Below, piece by piece: positions 1 to 5,991 of a stretch of DNA of 7,527 bases. The notes under the pieces were generated by a model. That model saw nothing but the letters and a program-made list of their open reading frames with translations. It did no database searches and had not been told where the DNA came from. The stretch covers positions 1 to 7,527 of the forward strand of contig JALUXI010000234.1 of NCBI GenBank assembly GCA_027019045.1, written 5' to 3'. Positions within the stretch are counted from its first letter, which is position 1; each line of letters opens with the position of its first letter. The position numbers and the translations under genes are program-made. This stretch comes from Piscirickettsiaceae bacterium (GTDB taxonomy: Bacteria; Pseudomonadota; Gammaproteobacteria; Thiomicrospirales; Thiomicrospiraceae).

Positions 1-301
1 CAAAGGGTTGTCTGAGCAACAAGCCGTGATGCACCATGCGTTAAGTAATGCGATGTTGCCTGTGGTGACAATCTTAGGGTTGCAACTGGGCACTTTATTG
101 GGAGGGGCAGTGATTACAGAGGTGGTCTTTGACTGGCCTGGACTGGGACAGTTATTGGTTGATTCCATTCAGAAACGAGATTACCCCGTTGTGCAGGCGT
201 GTATTTTAGTGATCAGCGTTGCTTATATCGTGGTGAATGGGTTGACGGAGTTGGTATATGGATGGCTCGACCCAAGAATTCGACTAGGGCAAGGTGGATG
301 A
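1..301 (+). CDS. ABC transporter permease, DppB/OppB type (3' end only)
   Basis: This is the C-terminal 99 residues of an inner-membrane permease of the peptide/nickel (binding-protein-dependent) ABC transporter family; the reading frame enters at base 2. The visible part starts inside the cytoplasmic EAA loop that docks on the ATPase (KGLSEQQ, then HHALSNAMLPVV). It continues through the conserved LGGAVITEVVFDWPGLGQLL segment and the RDYPVVQA motif, and ends with a last membrane helix and LDPRIRLGQGG. The LDPRIR ending is typical of DppB/OppB proteins. The stop codon (TGA 299-301) overlaps the start of the next permease, so the two are translationally coupled partners. The substrate (peptide, nickel or other) cannot be told from this fragment, and no binding protein or ATPase gene is in view. 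The family assignment is firm and the specific gene name is not. Confidence 0.93.
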   Translation, partial: KGLSEQQAVMHHALSNAMLPVVTILGLQLGTLLGGAVITEVVFDWPGLGQLLVDSIQKRDYPVVQACILVISVAYIVVNGLTELVYGWLDPRIRLGQGG

Positions 302-1125
302 TGCAAGTGTCGAGACGAATTTTAAAGAGCGTCGGTTTTAGCGGCTGGGTGTTACTGCTCTGGGCAATGATGGCATTTTTTGCTGGCTGGGTAGGGGTGG
401 CGGCAATTGATGTGCAGCTGGATAGGTTTTTACACTCACCGACTTGGGGTGATTGGCAGGGGTGGTTGGGGTATGATGAGTTAGGTCGACCTGTCCTATT
501 ACGACTGTTGATGGGCGCGCAAACTTCGTTTTTAGTCGCTATCGGTGTGGTTACGCTCTCTGCCATTTTGGGGACGACTATCGGCTTGATCAGTGGTTAT
601 CGAGGGGGTTGGTTAGATCGCATTGTTGTGAAAGTGATTGATGTTTTTTTGGCCTTTCCTGGATTGCTACTTGCCATTGCATTAGCAGCCATTTTAGGGC
701 CTGGAATTGAAAATGTGATTTTTGCTTTGGTGGTCGTCGGCTGGGTCTCTTATGCCCGTTTGGCCAGAGCGCAAACATTGAGTATTCGCCATAGAGAGCA
801 TATTCTGGCGGCGAAAGCGTTTGCGATTCCAGAAAGACAAATTTTATTTCGACATATTCTACCTTTGATTCTCGCCCCTTTAGGTGTGGAGGCCACTTTT
901 GGGATTGCAGGAGCGGTCATTTCTGAGGCTGGTTTGTCATTTTTGGGACTTGGTGTTCAAGCTCCCGATGCTTCTTGGGGAAGTATGATTAGGGAAGGAA
1001 CCCGTTATCTGTTGGTGGCACCGCACTTGGTGATTGTGCCAGGGTTAACGCTTATGCTGGTGGTACTGGCAGTCAACCTTCTTGGAGACCGTTGGCGTGA
1101 TGCGTTAGATGTGAGAAAAGCTTGA
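298..1125 (+). CDS. ABC transporter permease, DppC/OppC type
   Basis: This complete 275-residue inner-membrane protein is the second permease half of a peptide/nickel-type ABC importer and pairs with the preceding gene. An N-terminal membrane helix lies at about residues 14-35. The family motif DELGRPVLLRLLMGA follows at 60-74, and further hydrophobic helices lie at about 77-99, 113-134, 138-153 and 243-262. The EAA cytoplasmic loop is at 168-189 (ILAAKAFAIPERQ, then FRHILP), and GLSFLGLGVQAPDASWG is at 212-228. The usual glycine of the EAA motif is an alanine here (A176). An ATG at 298 (ATGA overlap) and another at 301 are both in frame. AAGGTGG at 291-297 and AGGG at 286-289 can serve as the ribosome binding site, so the true start is one of these two. 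A longer upstream reading frame exists but would run deep into the previous gene. No dppD/dppF-like ATPase gene follows, unlike the E. coli dpp order. Confidence 0.94.
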   Translation: MMQVSRRILKSVGFSGWVLLLWAMMAFFAGWVGVAAIDVQLDRFLHSPTWGDWQGWLGYDELGRPVLLRLLMGAQTSFLVAIGVVTLSAILGTTIGLISGYRGGWLDRIVVKVIDVFLAFPGLLLAIALAAILGPGIENVIFALVVVGWVSYARLARAQTLSIRHREHILAAKAFAIPERQILFRHILPLILAPLGVEATFGIAGAVISEAGLSFLGLGVQAPDASWGSMIREGTRYLLVAPHLVIVPGLTLMLVVLAVNLLGDRWRDALDVRKA

Positions 1126-1150
1126 CAAAAAGCAGAAAAATCATTATATT
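1122..1150 (+). promoter_or_regulatory. Sigma-70-type promoter overlapping the permease stop codon
   Basis: TTGACA at 1122-1127 is a perfect -35 box. After exactly 17 bases, TATATT at 1145-1150 matches the -10 consensus at 5 of 6 positions. Transcription should start near 1157. The -35 box includes the TGA stop codon of the permease gene (1123-1125). This is the best promoter in the window, and the next gene on this strand is rimP, so it most likely drives the rimP-nusA-infB operon. Function is inferred from sequence only. Confidence 0.75.
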
Positions 1151-1156
1151 TGTCGA

Positions 1157-1246
1157 AGTTTTTTTAAGTTTCTTTGGGAATAGGTTTGAATATTATCAAA
1201 TTCCTGTTGCCCAACCTTGAGAAACCCCGTTTTTACGGGGTTTTTT
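1157..1246 (+). ncRNA. Candidate leader RNA or small transcript ending at the terminator
   Basis: The promoter at 1122-1150 and the terminator at 1222-1246 would together produce an RNA of about 90 bases before rimP is reached. It could fold a bulged hairpin at 1177-1204: GGAA 1177-1180 pairs with TTCC 1201-1204, and TTTGA 1185-1189 pairs with TCAAA 1196-1200 around an ATATTA loop. GGTTT (1183-1187) could instead pair with AAACC (1222-1226) and disturb the base of the terminator stem. It is either an attenuated 5' leader of rimP or a small RNA. I recognise no known RNA family, and conservation is unknown. Confidence 0.35.
1222..1246 (+). terminator. Intrinsic terminator upstream of rimP
   Basis: AAACCCCGT (1222-1230) pairs with ACGGGGTTT (1235-1243) around a TTTT loop. 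The T run covers 1241-1246 and is then broken by CG. The hairpin lies after the promoter at 1122-1150 and 41 bases before the rimP start. It can end transcripts of the ABC permease genes and also attenuate the rimP-nusA operon. Confidence 0.85.
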
Positions 1247-1277
1247 CGTATAGGTCATTTGAGAAACCTTTGAGTTT

Positions 1278-1290
1278 GAGGATAAAAGTG
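1278..1290 (+). promoter_or_regulatory. rimP: Ribosome binding site and GTG start of rimP
   Basis: GAGG at 1278-1281 is followed by six bases and then GTG at 1288-1290, which opens V-V-L-E-D-K-I-E, the expected N-terminus of RimP. The reading frame stays open further upstream, but that extension (about 38 residues) translates the terminator hairpin and has no family resemblance. This site therefore decides the start. Confidence 0.8.
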
Positions 1291-1761
1291 GTTTTAGAAG
1301 ATAAAATCGAAGCAATGATCAAACCCTCCATCGAAGCCTTAGGCTTTGAATTATGGGGGTTGGAGTATTTGCCAGCAGGCAATCACTCTATTTTACGCAT
1401 CTATTTGGATAAGCCAGCGGGGATTACCGTGGATGACTGTGCAGAAGCGAGTCATCAGATCAGTGCTATTTTAGAAGTGGAAGACCCGATTAGTAATGCC
1501 TATCGTTTAGAGGTCTCTTCTCCAGGACTAGATCGCCAACTGTTTAAGTCTGAGCAATACCCAACCTATGAAGGTGAGGAAATGCAGGTGCGTACAGGAT
1601 CACCCGTGATGGGGCGCCGTAAGTTTAAGGGCAAAATGTTGGAAGTCTTGCCTGAGGCGATTGTATTGGAAGTGGATGGTGAAGAGTATGAAATCCCTTT
1701 CGACGAGATAGAAAAAGCCAATGTGGTCCCCCAATTTGGCGATAACCGTAAAAAGAATTAA
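1288..1761 (+). CDS. rimP: Ribosome maturation factor RimP
   Basis: RimP is a cytoplasmic factor that binds the free 30S subunit and helps its late assembly; it was formerly called YhbC or P15a in the E. coli nusA operon. From the GTG start the protein is 157 residues, close to the roughly 150 of E. coli RimP. The N-terminal domain shows IKPSIEALGFELWGLEY, LRIYLDKPAGITVDDCAEAS and the hallmark LEVSSPGLDRQLF. The C-terminal Sm-like barrel shows RRKFKGKMLEV and ends with IEKANVVPQF, as in the family. It is the first gene of the rimP-nusA-infB operon. A terminator lies just upstream and a 122-bp palindromic element begins four bases after the stop codon. Identification is by close resemblance along the full length and by gene order. 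Confidence 0.97.
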   Translation: MVLEDKIEAMIKPSIEALGFELWGLEYLPAGNHSILRIYLDKPAGITVDDCAEASHQISAILEVEDPISNAYRLEVSSPGLDRQLFKSEQYPTYEGEEMQVRTGSPVMGRRKFKGKMLEVLPEAIVLEVDGEEYEIPFDEIEKANVVPQFGDNRKKN

Positions 1762-1765
1762 TTTA

Positions 1766-1887
1766 GTAACGACTCAGCTCACCCCTGAAATCCGCCACTT
1801 CTGCGTTGGAAAATGGTCATTTACAACTTGTAAACTCACATTTTCTGCCTTGAATTGACGAATTTCAGGGGCAACCTGAGCAGTTAC
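1766..1887 (+). repeat. 122-bp imperfect palindrome between rimP and nusA (MITE/ERIC-like candidate)
   Basis: The whole segment is one long inverted repeat centred near 1827. The outer arms, 1766-1794 and 1859-1887, align without gaps at 23 of 29 positions. They include a perfect 10-bp core, CCCCTGAAAT (1782-1791) with ATTTCAGGGG (1862-1871), and ends reading GTAACGACTCAG and CTGAGCAGTTAC. Inner arms match at GAAAATG (1809-1815) with CATTTTC (1839-1845). The centre is TTTACAA, C, TTGTAAA (1820-1834). No convincing protein is encoded. It is transcribed with the operon and could fold into a long hairpin capped by a loop at about 1825-1829. Size and design recall enterobacterial ERIC units, but the sequence is not ERIC. 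I could not identify a clear target-site duplication, and copy number elsewhere in the genome is unknown. Confidence 0.8.
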
Positions 1888-1907
1888 GGTATCAACTGAG
1901 TAGTTAC
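1872..1907 (+). repeat. Direct repeat of the palindrome end motif
   Basis: CAACCTGAGCAGTTAC (1872-1887, the right end of the palindrome) is followed by CAACTGAGTAGTTAC (1893-1907), with one base deleted and one substituted. The outer copy, CTGAGTAGTTAC, matches the complement of the left end GTAACGACTCAG at 11 of 12 positions, better than the inner copy does (10 of 12). It could be a duplicated element end, a trace of a second insertion, or a paired protein site. Confidence 0.7.
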
Positions 1908-1930
1908 AAGTTTAAAAGAGAGACAGCAAA

Positions 1931-3421
1931 ATGAGTAAAGAAGTTTTAGCAGTTGTTGAGATCATGGCCAATGAAAAGGGCGTGGATAAAGAGATTATCT
2001 TTGAGGCGGTAGAAGCCGCTTTAGCTACGGCCACCCGAAAAAGCTATGATGATGAAATTGATGTGCGTGTTGAAATCGATCGTAAAACAGGCGATTACAA
2101 AACCTTTAAGCGCATGGAAGTGATTGAAGACGATGTGGCGATTGAAGAGCATCCAGAATGGTATATCCGCATGATGGATGCTGTGGATATTGATCCTCAC
2201 GCAGAACCGGGTCAGTATCTTGAAGAAGAAATTGAATCAATTGAATTCGGTCGTATTGGTGCGCAAACGGCAAAGCAGGTGATCTTACAGAAGATCCGTG
2301 AAGCAGAACGCAAAAAGATCGTTGAGGACTACTCAAACCGTGTTGGTGAGATTATGACTGGTCAAGTCAAACGGGTAGATAAAGGCGATGTGATTTTGGA
2401 TATGGGGGATAATGTGGATGCGGTGATTCCACGAAATGCCCTCATCAATCGTGAAAACTTCCGTATGGGTGATCGAGTGCGTGCTTACCTCAAGGATGTG
2501 ACCTATAAGCCTAAAGGTGCGCTATTGACGATGTGTCGCAACTGTAAAGAGATGTTGATTGAATTGTTCAAAATCGAAGTGCCTGAAATTGGAGACGACT
2601 TGATTGATGTAATGAGTGCTGCACGAGATCCTGGTTTCCGAGCCAAAGTGGCCGTACGAGCGAATGACCCTCGCCTTGATCCAATCGGTGCTTGCGTGGG
2701 GATTCGTGGTAGTCGTGTTCAAGCGATTACCAATGAATTGAATGGTGAGCGTATTGATATTGTGTTATGGGATGCCAATGATGCTCAGTTTGTCATCAAC
2801 GCCATGGCGCCAGCTGAAGTGAAGTCCATTTTAGTGGATGAAGATAAGCACTCTATGGACATTGCGGTTGAAGATGAGAAGTTATCACAAGCCATCGGGA
2901 AAAATGGGCAGAATGTTCGTTTGGCCAGCGAATTGACAGGCTGGGAATTGAATGTGATGTCTGAAAGCGAAATGGCGGAAAAACATCAGCAGGAAAATGC
3001 GGGGATTATCGAAACCTTTATGACCGCTTTGGATATTGATCAAGACCTAGCAGAAGTTTTGGCAGAAGAAGGCTTCACCACTTTAGAAGAGGTAGCCTAT
3101 GTACCGGCTTCAGAGATGTTGGAGATTGATGGCTTTGATGAGGATATCGTAGAAGAGTTGAAGTCTCGTGCCAAAGATGCCTTGTTGACTCAGGCACTGG
3201 TCGCCGAAGAGCAAGTTGAAAATGCCGAACCCGCTGAAGATTTGAAAAATCTTGAAGGGATGACAGAAGCCTGGGCAACTAAATTGGCACAAAATGGTAT
3301 CATTACCCAAGAAGATTTAGCAGAATTGGGAACAGATGAGTTGCAAGAAATTTTAGAAGATATTGACGAAAAAACCGCTGGTGAGCTGATCTTAAAAGCC
3401 CGTGCCCCATGGTTTGAATAG
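1931..3421 (+). CDS. nusA: Transcription termination/antitermination factor NusA
   Basis: NusA binds RNA polymerase, promotes pausing and intrinsic termination, and takes part in antitermination complexes. The protein has 496 residues, against 495 in E. coli. Domains in order are the polymerase-binding N-terminal domain (1 to about 130), the S1 RNA-binding domain (about 137-201), KH1 with GIRG at 257-260, KH2 with GKNG at 323-326 followed by QNVRLASEL, and two acidic helix-hairpin-helix repeats (about 364-425 and 438-490). The C-terminus reads RAPWFE. Two such repeats are typical of gammaproteobacterial NusA. The ATG start gives MSKEVLAVVE, matching the family; its ribosome binding site (AGAGAG, 1917-1922) is weak. 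An oddity is MCRNCKEML at 201-209, where the family normally has R-(S/T)-x-P-E-M/F; this creates a CxxC (C202, C205). The gene lies 169 bases after rimP, with the palindromic element in between, and 14 bases before infB. Confidence 0.98.
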   Translation: MSKEVLAVVEIMANEKGVDKEIIFEAVEAALATATRKSYDDEIDVRVEIDRKTGDYKTFKRMEVIEDDVAIEEHPEWYIRMMDAVDIDPHAEPGQYLEEEIESIEFGRIGAQTAKQVILQKIREAERKKIVEDYSNRVGEIMTGQVKRVDKGDVILDMGDNVDAVIPRNALINRENFRMGDRVRAYLKDVTYKPKGALLTMCRNCKEMLIELFKIEVPEIGDDLIDVMSAARDPGFRAKVAVRANDPRLDPIGACVGIRGSRVQAITNELNGERIDIVLWDANDAQFVINAMAPAEVKSILVDEDKHSMDIAVEDEKLSQAIGKNGQNVRLASELTGWELNVMSESEMAEKHQQENAGIIETFMTALDIDQDLAEVLAEEGFTTLEEVAYVPASEMLEIDGFDEDIVEELKSRAKDALLTQALVAEEQVENAEPAEDLKNLEGMTEAWATKLAQNGIITQEDLAELGTDELQEILEDIDEKTAGELILKARAPWFE

Positions 3422-3435
3422 TAAGGAGTGTTTCA

Positions 3436-5913
3436 ATGGCAGATATTACAATTAAGAAATTTTCAGAAACGCTAAAGCTTTCAACCGATGCGCTTTTGTC
3501 ACAGTTGGCAGAGGCAGGGATTCAGGGGAAGACGGCAGAAGATTCAATTTCAGATAAAGAAAAACAGACCCTTTTAGCTTACCTAAAAAGTAAGCATGGG
3601 GGCAGTAGTGAAGCAGAGCCCAAAAAGGTGACGCTTAAACGCAAAAAAGTGCAGACGCTCAAAACAAAAAGTGGCTCGGTTAACCTAGAAGTGCGTAAAA
3701 AACGCACCTATGTGAAGAAGTCCGAAACAGAGCAGCAAAAAGAAGCTGAAGAGAAAGCACGCAAAGAAGCGGAAGAGGCTGCTAAACGTGAAGAAGAAGC
3801 TCGAATAGCTGCTGAAAAAGCGAAGCGTGAGGAAGAGGCTCGATTGGCAGCTGAAGCGGAAGCAAAGGCAGCTGAAGAGAAGGCGAAGCAGGAAGCCATC
3901 GCTAAAGCTCAAGAAGCACCAGCAGAAGTTGTGAAGCCGGCTGCAGAAAAACCAAAGAAAAAAGATAAAAAGCATCCATCTAAGACAAAAGCGGCTGAAG
4001 AGGCACCCAGTAAAGGGAAAAAGTCAGCGGGTCATAAGAAACGCAGCGGTCGTGATACCCTAGATATGAACAACCGAGGTCGTAAGGGGGGTAAAGCGAA
4101 GCCTAAAAAGCCTGTTCAGGTCAATAACGAGCATACCTTTACCAAGCCAGTTGAGAAGGTTGTGCGTGAGGTGAAAATCCCAGAAACCATCCAAGTGGCT
4201 GAATTGGCTGATAAGATGGCAGTCAAATCGACTGAGGTGATTAAAACCTTGATGATGATGGGTGTGATGGCCACGATCAACCAAGTTTTAGACCAAGAAA
4301 CTGCTCAATTGGTTGTTGAAGAGATGGGTCATAAACCCATCTTGTTGAATGAAAATGCACTTGAAGATGAGGTGACGCAACAAGAATATGACGGTGAGAC
4401 GGTTCACCGCGCCCCTGTGGTGACTATTATGGGGCATGTTGACCATGGTAAAACTTCTCTTCTTGATTATATCCGTAAAGCCAAAGTGGCTGCAGGTGAA
4501 GCAGGCGGCATTACCCAGCATATTGGTGCTTATCATGTTGAAACCCCAAATGGTGGCATTACCTTTATCGACACCCCAGGTCACGAAGCCTTTACGGCGA
4601 TGCGTGCTCGAGGGGCAAAGGTCACAGATATTGTGGTTATTGTGGTCGCAGCAGATGATGGTGTGATGCCTCAAACCAAAGAAGCCGTTGAACATGCCAG
4701 AGCGTCAGGTGTGGAAATGGTGGTAGCGATTAACAAGATTGATAAAGAGAATGCCAACCCTGATCGTGTCATGCAAGAGTTGGCGGCTTTAGAAGTCATT
4801 CCTGAAGCTTGGGGTGGGGATGTGCCTTTTATTCCAGTCTCTGCTAAAACAGGCGAAGGGGTGGATGATTTACTCGAAACCATTTTGCTTCAATCTGAAA
4901 TTTTGGAACTCGAAGCACCGATTGAAGGGCCTGTTAAAGGAACTGTCATTGAATCTCGTTTGGACAAAGGGCGAGGGCCTGTTGCGACGGTTTTAGTTCA
5001 GGCTGGAACTTTGCAAAAAGGGCAGATTGCACTCTGTGGTATGGAATATGGTCGTGTACGAGCATTAATTAATGACCGTGGTGAAGTCGTTGATAAAGCC
5101 ACCCCATCAATGCCTGTTGAGGTATTAGGGCTTTCAGGCGTGCCTGTGGCTGGGGATGAGATGATTACGGTGCCGAATGAACGAAAAGCTCGTGAAGTCG
5201 CTCTGTTCCGTCAAGGCAAGTTCAAAGAGTTGAAAGTCGCTCGTCAGCAGAAAGCACAATTGGATAATATGTTTAGCCAGATGCAAGAAGGCGAAGTACA
5301 GAATGTAAATATCATTCTCAAAGCCGATGTGCAAGGTTCGATTGAAGCACTCTCTGATGCACTGGTCAAACTCTCAACGGATGAGATCAAAGTGAAAATT
5401 GTCTCTTCAGGTGTGGGTGGGATTACGGAGACGGATGCCAACTTGGCTATCGCTTCTGATGCGATGATTTTCGGTTTTAATGTCCGTGCCGATGCGAAAG
5501 CCAAACGCATTATTGATAATGAAGGAGTAGGTTTGAAATACTACTCTGTTATCTATGAGGCAGTGGATGAAGTCAAACGCGCCATTGAAGGTCGCATGGC
5601 ACCTGAATTTAAAGAAGAGATTATCGGTGTGGCTGAAGTGCGTGATGTGTTTAAAGCACCGAAAATTGGTGCCATCGCTGGGTGTATGGTCACCGAAGGG
5701 GTGGTTAAACGCAGCAATCCTATCCGTGTTTTGCGAGACAATGTGGTTATCTATCAAGGCCAGCTTGAATCGCTTCGTCGTTTTAAAGACGATGTGCAAG
5801 AAGTGCGACAAGGCATGGAGTGTGGTATTGGTGTAAAAGATTACAACGATGTTCGTGTTGGTGATCAGATAGAGGTCTATGAACGCATTGAGGTGAAACG
5901 AACGCTGGATTAA
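3436..5913 (+). CDS. infB: Translation initiation factor IF2
   Basis: IF2 is the GTPase that brings initiator fMet-tRNA to the 30S subunit and promotes subunit joining. The protein has 825 residues, somewhat shorter than the 890 of E. coli IF2. A first IF2 N-terminal module lies at about 1-53. A charged, Lys/Glu/Ala-rich linker (about 60-225) includes a predicted coiled coil and a 13-residue tandem repeat (116-128 and 129-141). A second N-terminal module lies at about 248-300. The GTPase domain has G1 GHVDHGKT (333-340), switch GITQHIG (358-364), G3 DTPGH (379-383), G4 NKID (433-436) and G5 SAK (469-471). Downstream beta-barrel and C-terminal domains include KADVQGSIEAL (629-639) and end with IEVKRTLD. 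A strong ribosome binding site, AAGGAG (3423-3428), lies seven bases before the ATG. An intrinsic terminator follows the stop codon. Confidence 0.98.
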   Translation: MADITIKKFSETLKLSTDALLSQLAEAGIQGKTAEDSISDKEKQTLLAYLKSKHGGSSEAEPKKVTLKRKKVQTLKTKSGSVNLEVRKKRTYVKKSETEQQKEAEEKARKEAEEAAKREEEARIAAEKAKREEEARLAAEAEAKAAEEKAKQEAIAKAQEAPAEVVKPAAEKPKKKDKKHPSKTKAAEEAPSKGKKSAGHKKRSGRDTLDMNNRGRKGGKAKPKKPVQVNNEHTFTKPVEKVVREVKIPETIQVAELADKMAVKSTEVIKTLMMMGVMATINQVLDQETAQLVVEEMGHKPILLNENALEDEVTQQEYDGETVHRAPVVTIMGHVDHGKTSLLDYIRKAKVAAGEAGGITQHIGAYHVETPNGGITFIDTPGHEAFTAMRARGAKVTDIVVIVVAADDGVMPQTKEAVEHARASGVEMVVAINKIDKENANPDRVMQELAALEVIPEAWGGDVPFIPVSAKTGEGVDDLLETILLQSEILELEAPIEGPVKGTVIESRLDKGRGPVATVLVQAGTLQKGQIALCGMEYGRVRALINDRGEVVDKATPSMPVEVLGLSGVPVAGDEMITVPNERKAREVALFRQGKFKELKVARQQKAQLDNMFSQMQEGEVQNVNIILKADVQGSIEALSDALVKLSTDEIKVKIVSSGVGGITETDANLAIASDAMIFGFNVRADAKAKRIIDNEGVGLKYYSVIYEAVDEVKRAIEGRMAPEFKEEIIGVAEVRDVFKAPKIGAIAGCMVTEGVVKRSNPIRVLRDNVVIYQGQLESLRRFKDDVQEVRQGMECGIGVKDYNDVRVGDQIEVYERIEVKRTLD

Positions 5914-5934
5914 CCCAGCTTAACAAATCGTTCT

Positions 5935-5959
5935 AAGCCCCAGTTAATGGGGCTTTTTT
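5935..5959 (+). terminator. Intrinsic terminator between infB and rbfA
   Basis: AAGCCCCA (5935-5942) pairs perfectly with TGGGGCTT (5948-5955) around a GTTAA loop, and a T run covers 5954-5959. It lies 21 bases after the infB stop and 32 bases before the rbfA start. I see no convincing promoter that fits between it and rbfA, so rbfA and truB probably depend on readthrough, which would lower their expression relative to nusA and infB. Confidence 0.88.
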
Positions 5960-5991
5960 ATCAGAAAAGAATTTACAAGGATTAAAAAAAG

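Noticed and set aside
1180..1196. T-arm-like sequence (loop TTTGAAT) suggesting a metY tRNA remnant
   Set aside because: The stem has one mismatch and one wobble pair out of five, and no matching acceptor, D or anticodon arms are found at the right distances.
1191..1196. TATTAT as a second -10 box before rimP
   Set aside because: No acceptable -35 box is present 16-18 bases upstream.
1259..1286. Possible promoter TTGAGA (1259-1264), 16 bp, GATAAA (1281-1286)
   Set aside because: Its transcription start would fall after the well-supported GTG start of rimP at 1288, and the -10 box overlaps the ribosome binding site.
1174..1287. Upstream extension of the rimP reading frame
   Set aside because: The extra residues translate the leader and terminator hairpin, resemble no RimP sequence, and lack a start with a ribosome binding site as good as that at 1288.
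4066..4068. Internal ATG of infB (Met211) as the start of a short IF2 isoform
   Set aside because: E. coli makes shorter IF2 forms from internal starts, but no ribosome binding site is visible upstream of this codon, so it cannot be supported.
4288..4695. Minus-strand open frame of 135 codons inside infB
   Set aside because: It lies opposite the highly conserved IF2 GTPase domain, and its translation is a His/Asn-rich by-product of that coding sequence.
5972..5977. TTTACA as a -35 box for a separate rbfA promoter
   Set aside because: A correctly spaced -10 box would fall inside the rbfA coding region, and none is present.
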